From NCBI GenBank assembly GCA_025054775.1, contig JANWZA010000058.1:1-64000 (forward strand): DNA of 64,000 nt, read 5' to 3'. Both the position numbers and the translations under genes were made by a program. The notes under the pieces were generated by a model. It was not told the DNA's origin. It was given only the letters and a program-made list of their open reading frames with translations, and did not search any database. This document shows positions 1 through 9,000 of this stretch, piece by piece (position 1 is the first letter of the stretch; each line of letters starts with the position of its first letter). This DNA is from Microscillaceae bacterium. GTDB taxonomy: Bacteria; Bacteroidota; Bacteroidia; Cytophagales; Microscillaceae.

Positions 1-8
1 TTTTTTGT

Positions 9-17
9 TATCTTTGC
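9..17 (+). promoter_or_regulatory. Promoter -7 element of the crotonase gene
   Basis: TATCTTTGC is a full match to the Bacteroidetes -7 consensus. It sits 39 bases before the ATG at 57, so the start lies in a short leader. The -33 part falls at or beyond the window edge. Confidence 0.6.
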
Positions 18-56
18 GAGGCATAACTTTTGAAAGCATCATATTATTATAACATT

Positions 57-842
57 ATGTCTTACACTACCATACTCTACGAAAAACAAAGCAGCGTCTT
101 AACTATTACCTTAAACAGACCTGAAAAGTATAATGCAGTTAATAGAACTTTGGCTCAAGAACTACAACAAGCTATGCAACAAGCTGAGCAAGATAGTGAA
201 GTGCGTGTGGTGGTAGTTACAGGAGCAGGCAAAGCTTTTTGTAGTGGGCATGACCTCTCTGCCCCTGAAAATTTAGAACCAGAGTATACACCATCCAAAG
301 CCGTTTATCAAAATTACTTTCCACTTATCCCTCTTATGAGAAACATGCCCAAACCGATTATTTGTAGGTTGAATGGTATTGCAGCAGGAGCGGGTTGTTC
401 GCTGGCTTTGGCTTGTGATATGATCATTGCTGACGAAAATGCTGAATTGAGCCAAATTTTTATCAACATTGGCTTGGTGCAAGATGCAGGCTCAGCTTAT
501 TTCCTTCCACAACTTGTAAGCCGTAACCAAGCCTTCGAATTAGCTACCATGGGAACAAGACTCAAAGCCAAAGAGGCTGAAAGATTAGGAATTGTGAACA
601 AAGCCGTTCCCACAGAGCAATTAGATGAAACTTTGAAAAAATATACCGAGTACTATGCTAATGCACCAACCAAAGCAATAGGTATGCTCAAAAAATTGCT
701 TAATCATTCATATCATAGTAATTTAATGCAAATGCTTGAATTAGAGGCTACTTATCAAGACCTCGCAAGCAAAACCCAAGACCATACCGAAGGGGTAACT
801 GCATTTTTGCAGAAACGAAAACCCGTATTTAAGGGAAGATAA
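57..842 (+). CDS. Enoyl-CoA hydratase/isomerase family protein (crotonase fold, PaaG-like)
   Basis: 261 residues, the usual size for a single-domain crotonase. The frame is open from a TTG at 30, but the ATG at 57 gives the standard N-terminus and fits the promoter at 9-17. The two oxyanion-hole segments are visible: CSGHDL at about residues 62-67 and GIAAGAG at about 107-113. In the catalytic helix region the sequence reads LVQDAG (about 140-145), with an Asp as in PaaG-type ring-epoxide isomerases and some enoyl-CoA isomerases, and without the Glu pair typical of classical hydratases. A role in fatty-acid or aromatic acyl-CoA breakdown in the cytoplasm follows from the family; the exact substrate is not deducible, and no other paa gene is nearby. 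Confidence 0.85.
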   Translation: MSYTTILYEKQSSVLTITLNRPEKYNAVNRTLAQELQQAMQQAEQDSEVRVVVVTGAGKAFCSGHDLSAPENLEPEYTPSKAVYQNYFPLIPLMRNMPKPIICRLNGIAAGAGCSLALACDMIIADENAELSQIFINIGLVQDAGSAYFLPQLVSRNQAFELATMGTRLKAKEAERLGIVNKAVPTEQLDETLKKYTEYYANAPTKAIGMLKKLLNHSYHSNLMQMLELEATYQDLASKTQDHTEGVTAFLQKRKPVFKGR

Positions 843-872
843 AGCTATCTTATTTTTACTCTACTAAACTTT

Positions 873-1847
873 ATGAAGCATATTAAAGTAGCTATCGTAG
901 GAGGGGCTGGCTATACTGCAGGTGAATTACTGCGAATTTTGATACATCACCCATATGTAGAAATAGCTATGGTGCATAGTAAAAGCTATGCAGGAAGGCC
1001 CCTGTATGCAGTACATAAAGATTTGTTAGGAGATACCGATTTGTACTTTACTCACGAATTACCCAAAAATTGGAATGAAATTGATTTATTATTCCTATGC
1101 CTTTCGCAACAAGAGAGTTATCAATTTTTAGCAGAAAATGCTCTTCCTGATTCTTTGAAAATCATTGATTTAACACAAGATTTTAGAGATGAAAGTAGAA
1201 ATTTCGTTTACGGTCTGTGTGAAGCCAACCGAGAGCGAATAAAGCAAGCCACACGTATCGCAAACCCAGGCTGTTTTGCTACTTGTATTGAGCTGGCACT
1301 ATTACCTTTGGCAAAGAAACAACTTTTGCAAAAAGAAGTACACATCTCAGGGATTACGGGAGCAACAGGGGCAGGAAGACAACTTTCTGAATTTCAGCAT
1401 TTTAGTTGGAGAAATAATAACGTTGCAGTTTACAAGCCTTTTGAGCATCAGCATTTAGCAGAAATACGTATGGTGTTGAGCCAACAGCAAGGCAAGCCTA
1501 TTCCCACACTTAATTTTATTCCATTTAGAGGAAATTTTAGCAGAGGAATTTTTGCCACACTTTACACTGAAATAGATTTGTCTTTGGCAGAGGTGCAAAA
1601 CATCTATCAAGAGTGCTATTCAAGTGAACCTTTTGTGCACATCAGCCCACAAAATTTGGATTTGAAACAAGTAATCGGTACGAATAAATGCTTTTTATAT
1701 TTGGAAAAATTTGATAACAAATTGCTCATTATCAGTCAAATAGATAACCTCTTAAAAGGCGCCTCAGGGCAAGCAGTGCAGAACATGAACCTCATGTTTG
1801 GCTTACCTGAAACCACAGGGCTACATCTCAAATCAATTGCATTTTAG
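873..1847 (+). CDS. argC: N-acetyl-gamma-glutamyl-phosphate reductase
   Basis: 324 residues, full length. The enzyme makes glutamate semialdehyde (acylated) from the acyl-glutamyl phosphate, the third step of arginine biosynthesis, using NADPH. Seen: N-terminal Rossmann motif GGAGYTAGE at residues 10-18, the NPGCFAT active-site motif with nucleophilic Cys134, and the FEHQH stretch that carries catalytic His further on. Some Bacteroidota use N-succinyl rather than N-acetyl intermediates here; the sequence does not tell which. It follows the crotonase by 30 bp on the same strand; no other arg gene is in the window. Confidence 0.95.
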   Translation: MKHIKVAIVGGAGYTAGELLRILIHHPYVEIAMVHSKSYAGRPLYAVHKDLLGDTDLYFTHELPKNWNEIDLLFLCLSQQESYQFLAENALPDSLKIIDLTQDFRDESRNFVYGLCEANRERIKQATRIANPGCFATCIELALLPLAKKQLLQKEVHISGITGATGAGRQLSEFQHFSWRNNNVAVYKPFEHQHLAEIRMVLSQQQGKPIPTLNFIPFRGNFSRGIFATLYTEIDLSLAEVQNIYQECYSSEPFVHISPQNLDLKQVIGTNKCFLYLEKFDNKLLIISQIDNLLKGASGQAVQNMNLMFGLPETTGLHLKSIAF

Positions 1848-1876
1848 GTTTCATTTATTTTCGTATAATTTTACCT

Positions 1877-4339
1877 ATGAAAATAACACGTCTATTTATA
1901 GTTTCCTTATTATGTGTAGGGCTATATATTGGATTAGACACGCCTTGGGGCAGAATTCCTGCCTTAGGTAAATTACTTAATCCGTTTGAAGGTTTTTGGC
2001 AAAATGCCGAACCTAAGCAAATCCCTGATGGACTAAACCTTGACCTGAAAGGACTACAAGCCAAAGTAGATATTGTATTTGATGATAGACTCGTGCCACA
2101 TGTCTTTGCCCAAAATGACCACGACGTATATTTTGCCCAAGGTTACATTACAGCGAAATATCGGCTTTGGCAAATGGAAATTCAAACACGCGCCGCTGCA
2201 GGTAGATTGAGTGAGATCTTAGGAGAAGACCTGTTAGAACATGATCTGGAAAAACGTAGACGTGGGATGCTCATGGCAGCTGAAAATTCGCTTAAAGGTA
2301 TGATACAAGATGAACGCACTCGTAATGCCATAGAGGCTTACTCCAAAGGTGTAAACGCTTATATCAGAAGCCTAAAGCCTAAAGATTATCCGATAGAATA
2401 CAAACTTTTAGGTTATGCTCCCGAAGAATGGACCCCCCTCAAATCTGCCCTATTGCTAAAAATGATGGCAGCTGACCTCTCTCTGAACGAAAATGATTTA
2501 GAAAACACAAATATTTTGAGAAAGTATGGTAAAAAAGTGGTGGATCAATTATTTCCCAACTATCCGAATGTAAGCGAGCCGATAATCCCTGTAGGTACAA
2601 AGTGGGATTTTCAACCCGTAAATATTCCAAAAAAGCCTGAAAAATATAGTATCATTCCTGAGAAAATCATTCCTTCTAAAAAGGAAAAAAATGCAGAAAA
2701 TAAAAATGCTGGAAGTAATAACTGGGCAATTTCGGCTGAAAAATCGGCAACAGGTTATCCTATCTTAGCAAATGACCCACATTTGAATTTACAACTTCCT
2801 TCTATTTGGTTTGAAATTCAGCTAGTTACACCTGACATGAATGTCTACGGCGTTTCTATTCCAGGTGCACCTTGCGTAATTATTGGTTTCAATAAGGAGG
2901 TAGCTTGGGGTGTTACGAATGTAGAGTCCGATGTATTAGATTGGTATCAAATCAAATTTAAGGACAATTCTTTGAAAAGTTATTGGCACGATAATACTTG
3001 GAAACCCACACAACAAAGAGTAGAAAAAATATACCTTAAAGGAAAAAAAGAACCTAAAATAGACACACTTATTCTAACGCACCACGGCGTAGTAGTGGCT
3101 AAACCTAATGAAATAGACTTAGCTACCAACTGGGGTGTGCCGATAGGTGCCGCTATGCGTTGGACCGCTTTTGAAGTAGGAAACGAACTACTTACATTTT
3201 ACTTGCTTAACCGCGCCCGCAATTACGAGGATTACCGAAATGCCTTAAAATCTTATGTCTGCCCTTCCCAAAATTTTATTTTTGCTGACGTGAACAAGGA
3301 TATTGCCATAACCTCTAATGGAAAACTCCCACTTAAATGGAAAGAGCAAGGTAGGTTTATCCTTGACGGCTCTAATCCACAGCATGACTGGCAAGGTTGG
3401 ATACCTTATGAACATCTTCCTACTATCAAAAATCCTGCACGAGGGTTTGTAAGTTCAGCAAATCAGTTTCCTGCTGACACTACTTACCCCTATTATTTAC
3501 ACTCAGATTTTGCTTCATATTACAGAGCAAAGCGCATTAACGAACGCTTAACACAAATGACCAAAGCTACTCCCGATAGCTTGCGAATGCTACAAAATGA
3601 TAATGTAAGTGTAATTGCCCGCGAAGTATTGCCTAAATTGCTTTCTTACTTAAATAAAGAAACCTTGAAAAATAACTTTTTGAAAGCCTTTGAATTCTTA
3701 AAAACTTGGAACTATGCTTACAATGCGGAAGACATAGCTCCGACCATTTTCCAAAATTGGTGGTTAAAAATAGAACATGCTATCTGGAACGACGATTTTG
3801 GCAATGCAAAAAATAATGCCGATGCTATGCGTTTTCCCGCTACAGAAAAGACTATACAACTTATTTTATTAAATGATAGTTTACCTTCGCCTTGGTTTGA
3901 TGATGTAAATACAATAGAAAAAGAGGATTTGAGATTGATTATAAATCGTAGTTTTCAGCAAGCAATTGAGCAGTTGGAAAAGGAATGTGGAAAAACGATA
4001 AGTGAAAAATGGCAATGGGGTAGATATAAAAACACCACTATCCGACATATTGCTCGCATACCTGCCTTTGGACGCGAAGGAATTTTGATAGGTGGAAATA
4101 AAAATATTATCAATGCGACTGCCTCCAAAAGTGGGGCATCGTGGCGTATGGTGGTAGCTTTGGGTAAAAAGCCCCAAGGCTATGGCATTTATCCTGCAGG
4201 GCAATCGGGTAATCCAGGCAGTTTCTATTATGATAACTTTATAGAAACTTGGCAAAAAGGAGAACTTGCACCGCTTCTATTCCTACAAAAACCTAACGAC
4301 TTACATGAGAGAATAAAAGGACGAATTATATTGAATTAA
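1877..4339 (+). CDS. Penicillin acylase family protein (Ntn hydrolase precursor)
   Basis: 820 residues. An uncleaved-looking hydrophobic N-terminus (residues 1-20) suggests export or membrane anchoring. The family is made as one chain that cuts itself to expose a Ser at the N-terminus of the beta subunit; here that is Ser280 in GSNNWA, followed by the conserved NDPHL element. The alpha segment (about 45-270) and a beta segment of about 540 residues match acylases such as penicillin G or acyl-homoserine-lactone acylases. Members hydrolyse amide bonds of acylated amines in the periplasm; the natural substrate cannot be told by eye, and quorum-signal acylase activity is only a possibility. It starts 29 bp after argC. 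Confidence 0.9.
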   Translation: MKITRLFIVSLLCVGLYIGLDTPWGRIPALGKLLNPFEGFWQNAEPKQIPDGLNLDLKGLQAKVDIVFDDRLVPHVFAQNDHDVYFAQGYITAKYRLWQMEIQTRAAAGRLSEILGEDLLEHDLEKRRRGMLMAAENSLKGMIQDERTRNAIEAYSKGVNAYIRSLKPKDYPIEYKLLGYAPEEWTPLKSALLLKMMAADLSLNENDLENTNILRKYGKKVVDQLFPNYPNVSEPIIPVGTKWDFQPVNIPKKPEKYSIIPEKIIPSKKEKNAENKNAGSNNWAISAEKSATGYPILANDPHLNLQLPSIWFEIQLVTPDMNVYGVSIPGAPCVIIGFNKEVAWGVTNVESDVLDWYQIKFKDNSLKSYWHDNTWKPTQQRVEKIYLKGKKEPKIDTLILTHHGVVVAKPNEIDLATNWGVPIGAAMRWTAFEVGNELLTFYLLNRARNYEDYRNALKSYVCPSQNFIFADVNKDIAITSNGKLPLKWKEQGRFILDGSNPQHDWQGWIPYEHLPTIKNPARGFVSSANQFPADTTYPYYLHSDFASYYRAKRINERLTQMTKATPDSLRMLQNDNVSVIAREVLPKLLSYLNKETLKNNFLKAFEFLKTWNYAYNAEDIAPTIFQNWWLKIEHAIWNDDFGNAKNNADAMRFPATEKTIQLILLNDSLPSPWFDDVNTIEKEDLRLIINRSFQQAIEQLEKECGKTISEKWQWGRYKNTTIRHIARIPAFGREGILIGGNKNIINATASKSGASWRMVVALGKKPQGYGIYPAGQSGNPGSFYYDNFIETWQKGELAPLLFLQKPNDLHERIKGRIILN

Positions 4340-4366
4340 GCTCAATAAAGCTTTAGATAGTGATTT

Positions 4367-4391
4367 GAGGGGGGGATAAGCATTTCCCCTC
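4367..4391 (+). terminator. Possible terminator after the acylase gene
   Basis: GAGGGG pairs with CCCCTC across a 13-base loop, 27 bases after the acylase stop. The stem is GC-rich for this genome, but the run that follows is A-rich rather than T-rich, so a Rho-independent terminator is uncertain. Confidence 0.4.
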
Positions 4392-4413
4392 TAAAAATAT
4401 GGTTAATGGTTCA

Positions 4414-5164
4414 GTTTTCGGTATTGTTAAAATAGTATAGATAAATCATTCATTAAAAGTTTAACTGAATAGACTAGCATATAAACAACTTTAGAGTAAC
4501 ATCTAGTTTTCCTTCTTAATCGTGCTAAAAAATGACGAAAAAGACTATTATATCCTTCAACCGTAAAGGTATCCGCTTTGGATTGTATATGTATATCGTC
4601 TGGCATAAATGCTTCATATGCCTTCTAATAATCTGTACAAACCTTTCCCTTTATCTTCGGTTCAATCTTCTTCCAAAGTTTTTCACAAGTTCCAGTTCCC
4701 CTGGTACCAACTTCGCAATTGATGAGTCTACGCCCATCTCTATCAACAGCAATCCATATCCAACAATAGTTTTTTTTGAACCAATATATGTGTGCATCTC
4801 ATCTATTTCAACAACTTCAATAGCATCACTGCTCCGAATTTCATCAAGTTTTTTTCCGTATGCCTTAATCCAATTAAAGACTGTAACGTGACTAACTTTT
4901 AAGAAGCGACCAATGGAGCGAAATCCTAGACCTGCAAGATATAATATTAATGCATCACGTTTTAATTTTTCAGGTTTTCCTATATGTTCTACTGTAAAAC
5001 GAAAACTGCAGTCTTTACATTTGAACCGTTGTTTGCCTTTAACTATACCATCTTTACAAAATTTTGTTGATTTGCATTTGGGACATCGTTCCATAGTTTC
5101 AGGGTTATAGTAATTTTTTTTTGCAAAAATAAAAAATCTATACAAAATTAACAATACCAAAACC
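4414..5164 (-). mobile_element. IS1-family insertion sequence, degenerate
   Basis: About 750 bp, the usual IS1 size. Imperfect terminal inverted repeats of about 29 bp are seen: the left end at 4414-4442 and the right end at 5136-5164 share GGTATTGTTAA and GTATAGAT cores. Inside lies one transposase gene on the minus strand with an InsA-like zinc-finger part and an InsB-like catalytic part in the -1 frame. No 8-9 bp target duplication can be recognised in the flanks (AATGGTTCA against ACAGTCCAA), which suggests an old insertion or later rearrangement. The right end abuts the dispersed repeat at 5161-5260. Confidence 0.8.
4427..5094 (-). pseudogene. IS1-family transposase, inactivated
   Basis: Translation starts at the ATG at 5094 (MERCPKCKS). 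Residues CPKC and CKDC form the zinc ribbon, followed by a helix-turn-helix, then DEMHTYIGSKK. At A8C (bases 4769-4777) the frame must move -1 to continue as NYCWIWIAVDRDGRRL, the InsB part; IS1 elements use a programmed -1 shift at an A-rich site like this, so the shift itself need not be damage. In the -1 frame a TAG at 4625-4627 replaces the Tyr codon expected in DYYKAY, after which the frame stays open through FTVEGYNSLFRHFLARLRRKT to a stop at 4427. The amber codon makes the product truncated and most likely inactive. No intact copy is in the window. Confidence 0.85.
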
Positions 5165-5260
5165 ACAGTCCAAGAGTTTAATCATTTTTTCAATTACTCA
5201 AAATCTTTTTCATAAATAATTGTCTATCAAAACTTTAGTCTTATGACTTGCGTCAAAGTA
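5161..5260 (+). repeat. Dispersed repeat, copy A
   Basis: Bases 5161-5236 match the reverse complement of 50385-50460 with three mismatches; after a one-base gap the similarity continues through CGTCAAAG to 5257. No coding frame is conserved. Copy A lies between the right end of the IS1-family element and the engB promoter. Confidence 0.85.
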
Positions 5261-5273
5261 AAGAAAAGTACAA

Positions 5274-5282
5274 TTACTTTGC
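5274..5282 (+). promoter_or_regulatory. Promoter -7 element of engB
   Basis: TTACTTTGC, one base off the consensus, 52 bases before the chosen engB start. Confidence 0.45.
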
Positions 5283-5334
5283 CCAAAAATTCCTAACTTG
5301 CGAAAAAATGTAATACTTGGGTGTTGAGAAAGAT

Positions 5335-5940
5335 ATGTGGATAAAAAAAGCAGTTTTTGTAAAAAGTAGTAAATCAATTAGGCAATGTCCTCCTGCCGAT
5401 AAGCCCGAATTTGCTTTTATTGGGCGTTCTAATGTAGGTAAGTCCTCCCTTATTAACCGTTTAACCAACCATAAGGGACTAGCTAAAACCTCGCAAACAC
5501 CAGGAAAAACACAACTTATCAATCACTTTTTGATAGACGACTCTTGGTTTTTAGTAGATTTACCTGGCTATGGTTATGCCAAAGTAGGCAAGGAACAGAG
5601 AACTGAATTTGAGAACATGATAAAAACTTACCTCGCCTACCGTTCTAACTTATATTGTGTTTTGGTGCTGATAGACTCTCGCCTTGAACCACAAAAAAAC
5701 GATCTAACTTTTTTGGAATGGCTCGGTACGAACCAAATTCCTTTTGTTATCGTATTTACTAAAGCAGATAAAAATTCTAAAACAAAATTACAACATAATA
5801 TTGAACTTTTTAAGCAAAAACTGAGCGAAACTTGGGAAGAGCTCCCTCAAATGTTTATTACCTCTTCTGAAACTGGGGAAGGATGTGAGGAGTTGGGGCA
5901 ATTTTTAATTGAAGTACAACGAAATGGCAATCAGATTTGA
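5335..5940 (+). CDS. engB: Ribosome biogenesis GTP-binding protein YihA/YsxC/EngB
   Basis: 201 residues from the ATG at 5335; an in-frame TTG at 5317 would add six residues with no family counterpart. The protein is an essential TrmE-Era-type GTPase that helps mature the large ribosomal subunit. Nucleotide-binding motifs are all present: G1 GRSNVGKSS (30-38), G3 DLPGYG (75-80), G4 TKAD (142-145), and a SS switch near residue 173. It stands alone between the IS remnant and the giant secreted protein, with its own promoter. Confidence 0.95.
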   Translation: MWIKKAVFVKSSKSIRQCPPADKPEFAFIGRSNVGKSSLINRLTNHKGLAKTSQTPGKTQLINHFLIDDSWFLVDLPGYGYAKVGKEQRTEFENMIKTYLAYRSNLYCVLVLIDSRLEPQKNDLTFLEWLGTNQIPFVIVFTKADKNSKTKLQHNIELFKQKLSETWEELPQMFITSSETGEGCEELGQFLIEVQRNGNQI

Positions 5941-6066
5941 GCAATTTTGTACCTAGTAAGCTAACTTAAACTAGTAATCTGTATAATTTTTGCCAAATTT
6001 ATATTAAACCTTCCTTTCAAGAATTTGTCTGTTTTAATTGAGAAAATTAAGGGTGTTTTTTCAACT

Positions 6067-9000
6067 ATGGCTGTTCTACAACTATCCATAAAAAAATTAT
6101 TATTACTCTTTTGGAAAAGGGTAGTTTTAACGGTTTATCTACTTGCACTTTTCCAAATAAGTTTTGCCCAACTTAGTACTGAGGGGCGCGAATTTTGGGT
6201 AGGTTTTATGGAAATTATTCCCAATCAGCCCCCTGTGCAGAAACTTTACATCACGTCTAAGGTGAATACTACGGTAACGGTTACGATGGGAAGCCCTAGC
6301 TCACCTACGGTAATCGCAAATAATCAACCTATTACAGCAAATCAAATTACGACAATTAGTCTTCCTTCCACAGCCCAAGCTACGGGTTCAGAAACTAAAC
6401 AAACCATAGGGGTACGAGTTACCAGCCCTGATTTTATTAGCGTATTTGCAAGCAATGAGTCTAATGCCCGTAGTGAGGCTTCAGTGGTTATTCCTGTAAA
6501 TTCCTTAGGTGGAAATACGGAGTATATTGTAGCAGCTTACCAAGGTTCATCAGTAGGAACTTCAGGTGGTACTCCCCGCTCAGAGTTTTTAATCGTAGCT
6601 CTGGAGGATAATACTGTGGTTAATATTACACCCACTGCTGCCACTCGTGGAGGTAGACCTGCCAATGTAGTTTTCAGTACACCGACTCTCAATAGAGGTG
6701 ATGTTTATCAGGTACAAGCCAGTAGTGTTACGGCAGATTTAACAGGCACGCGTCTTGTGGCTTCAGGTAGTTGCAAACCTTTTGCTGTATTTGCAGGAGC
6801 AAATGCAACCCTTACTAACAATTCGTGCAATGCGTGGGAGCATCTTTATGAGCAACTCACTCCTATTCAAACCTGGGGCAGAGATTATTTGGTTACTCCT
6901 TTCAAATTTGCTTCCCAAGGGTATAGTTATCGGATTATTGCCAAAGATAACAATACAGTGGTAAGTATCAATGGTACACCTACTTACACACTGAATAGTG
7001 GGCAAGTGCAAGAGGTACAAGTGCCTAATGAAGCCGCCTTTTGTGTGCAGGCTGATAAACCTATTTGTGTAGCTCAATACAAAAAAGGGCAGGATTGTAA
7101 TGGCTTCCCGCCTGCGGGTTCTACACGTTTAGGAGACCCTGCTTTGCTTATTCTCAATCCTTTGAACCAAACCATTAAAGACATTTCTTTTTTTACTTTC
7201 CCTTTGCAAGGAGGCGCTATTGCCCGATATTTTGTGAATATAGTAACGCGTACTGCTAGTATAGCAAGAATTAAACTCAACGGAGTACCTATTTCACCTA
7301 CGTCATTTACGGCTTCCCCGTGTGGTAATTATTCTTATGCAAGTATAGAAATTTCTAATAGTAATCACAGACTCTCTTCGGATAGTAGTTTTATTGCTTA
7401 TGCCTATGGTTACGGGCAAGCCGAAGGATTTGCTTATAGCGTGGGAGGAGCTTTTGAGAATCAAGAATATAACTTTCACCTTCCTGCCACAGCCTGCGTA
7501 GGGCAAACTATAAACTTGCAAGGAACAGGCAATGTATTAGGTTTTAGTTGGAATTTTGGGAATGGACAAACTGCCACAGGGCAAAATGTTTCCGTAACTT
7601 ATACTTCACCTGGCTTCTATGAGGTAACTATGACCGTAACTATAAGTGGTGGTTGTGGAACAGATTTTGTCCGCAAAACGATTGAAATTTTACCTTATCC
7701 TACTGTAAATTTAGGACCTAATCGTGCCATCTGTCCTAATACTACCACTACGCTTAGTGCAGGCACACAACCCGCAGGAACCACTTACCTCTGGTCAAAT
7801 GGAGCCACCACACCCACTATTACTGTGGGAGCAGGTACTTACACCGTTACCGTTACCAATAGAGCAAATTGTAGTACTACAAGCAACCCCGTTACAATTT
7901 CGTTTCACCCTGTTACCTCTGTAACTACCAATGTACAAGCAGAATACTGCACCAACTCGCCTGCTTTTAGTATGAGCGGTACCCCTGCAGGGGGCAGTTT
8001 TACCATTAACGGTACTCCTGCTACGCAATTTGATCCAAGTGCTTTGGGAGCTGGCACTTTCACCGTAGTTTATACTGCCCAAGATGCTAATAATTGTACG
8101 GTAAGCAGTACACAAACCGTTACTATTAAACCTGCTGCAAATCTAACTTCTAACTTAAATACCGCAGGTTATTGTGTAAATGCACAAGCCGTTACCTTGC
8201 AAGGCACGCCCGCAGGCGGTAGCTTTACCATCAATGGCAACCCTGCTACACAATTCAACCCAAGCGTTTTGGGGGTGGGTACGCATACCGTGGTTTATAC
8301 CTACAATAATCCTAATGGCTGCATCAGTACTTTGCAACAAAACATTCAAGTTTTTCCTAAACCTAACCCAGTGATTGTAGGAGCTACCTCAGTGTGTGTA
8401 GAAACGGTGCAGACATATAGCGTGGCTTCAGTTGCAGGCAATACTTATCAATGGCAGGTAACTGATGCCGTAGGAACAATTTTGAGCGGACAAGGAACTC
8501 ACCAAATTACAGTGCGCTGGGACGCTCCCCTAAGCAATGCAGGTTTACAGATTACTCAAACTAATAGTAACAATTGTGCAGAAACTGCTACAATTGCTAT
8601 CGTAGTAAATCCGAAACCTACGGTACAAATTACAAATTTAAATCCAAGCTATTGCATCAATACTCCTGCTTTCAATTTGACAGCTACTCCCGTAGGTGGT
8701 ACATTTACCATCAATGGAAACAGTGCTAATCAATTTAATGCAAGTGCTTTGGGTGTAGGTAATCATACTGTAGTATACAGTTTCACAGATAACAACGGCT
8801 GTACCAATACCGACACTAAAACTGTACAAATATTTCCACTTCCCGTACTAACTATCAACGGCTTGGCTAATAGATATTGTATAGATAACGCTCCTATTAA
8901 CCTAACAGCCACGCCCGTAGGTGGTAGCTTTACTATCAATGGGAACGCTGCCACACAATTCAACCCAAATGTTTTAGGTGTAGGAACTCATATAGTTCGT

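Noticed and set aside
4532-4891. 119-residue plus-strand ORF
   Set aside because: It is the antisense shadow of the IS1-family transposase.
6025-6066. TTG start of the giant secreted protein
   Set aside because: It would put 14 extra residues before the signal peptide; the ATG at 6067 gives a normal one.
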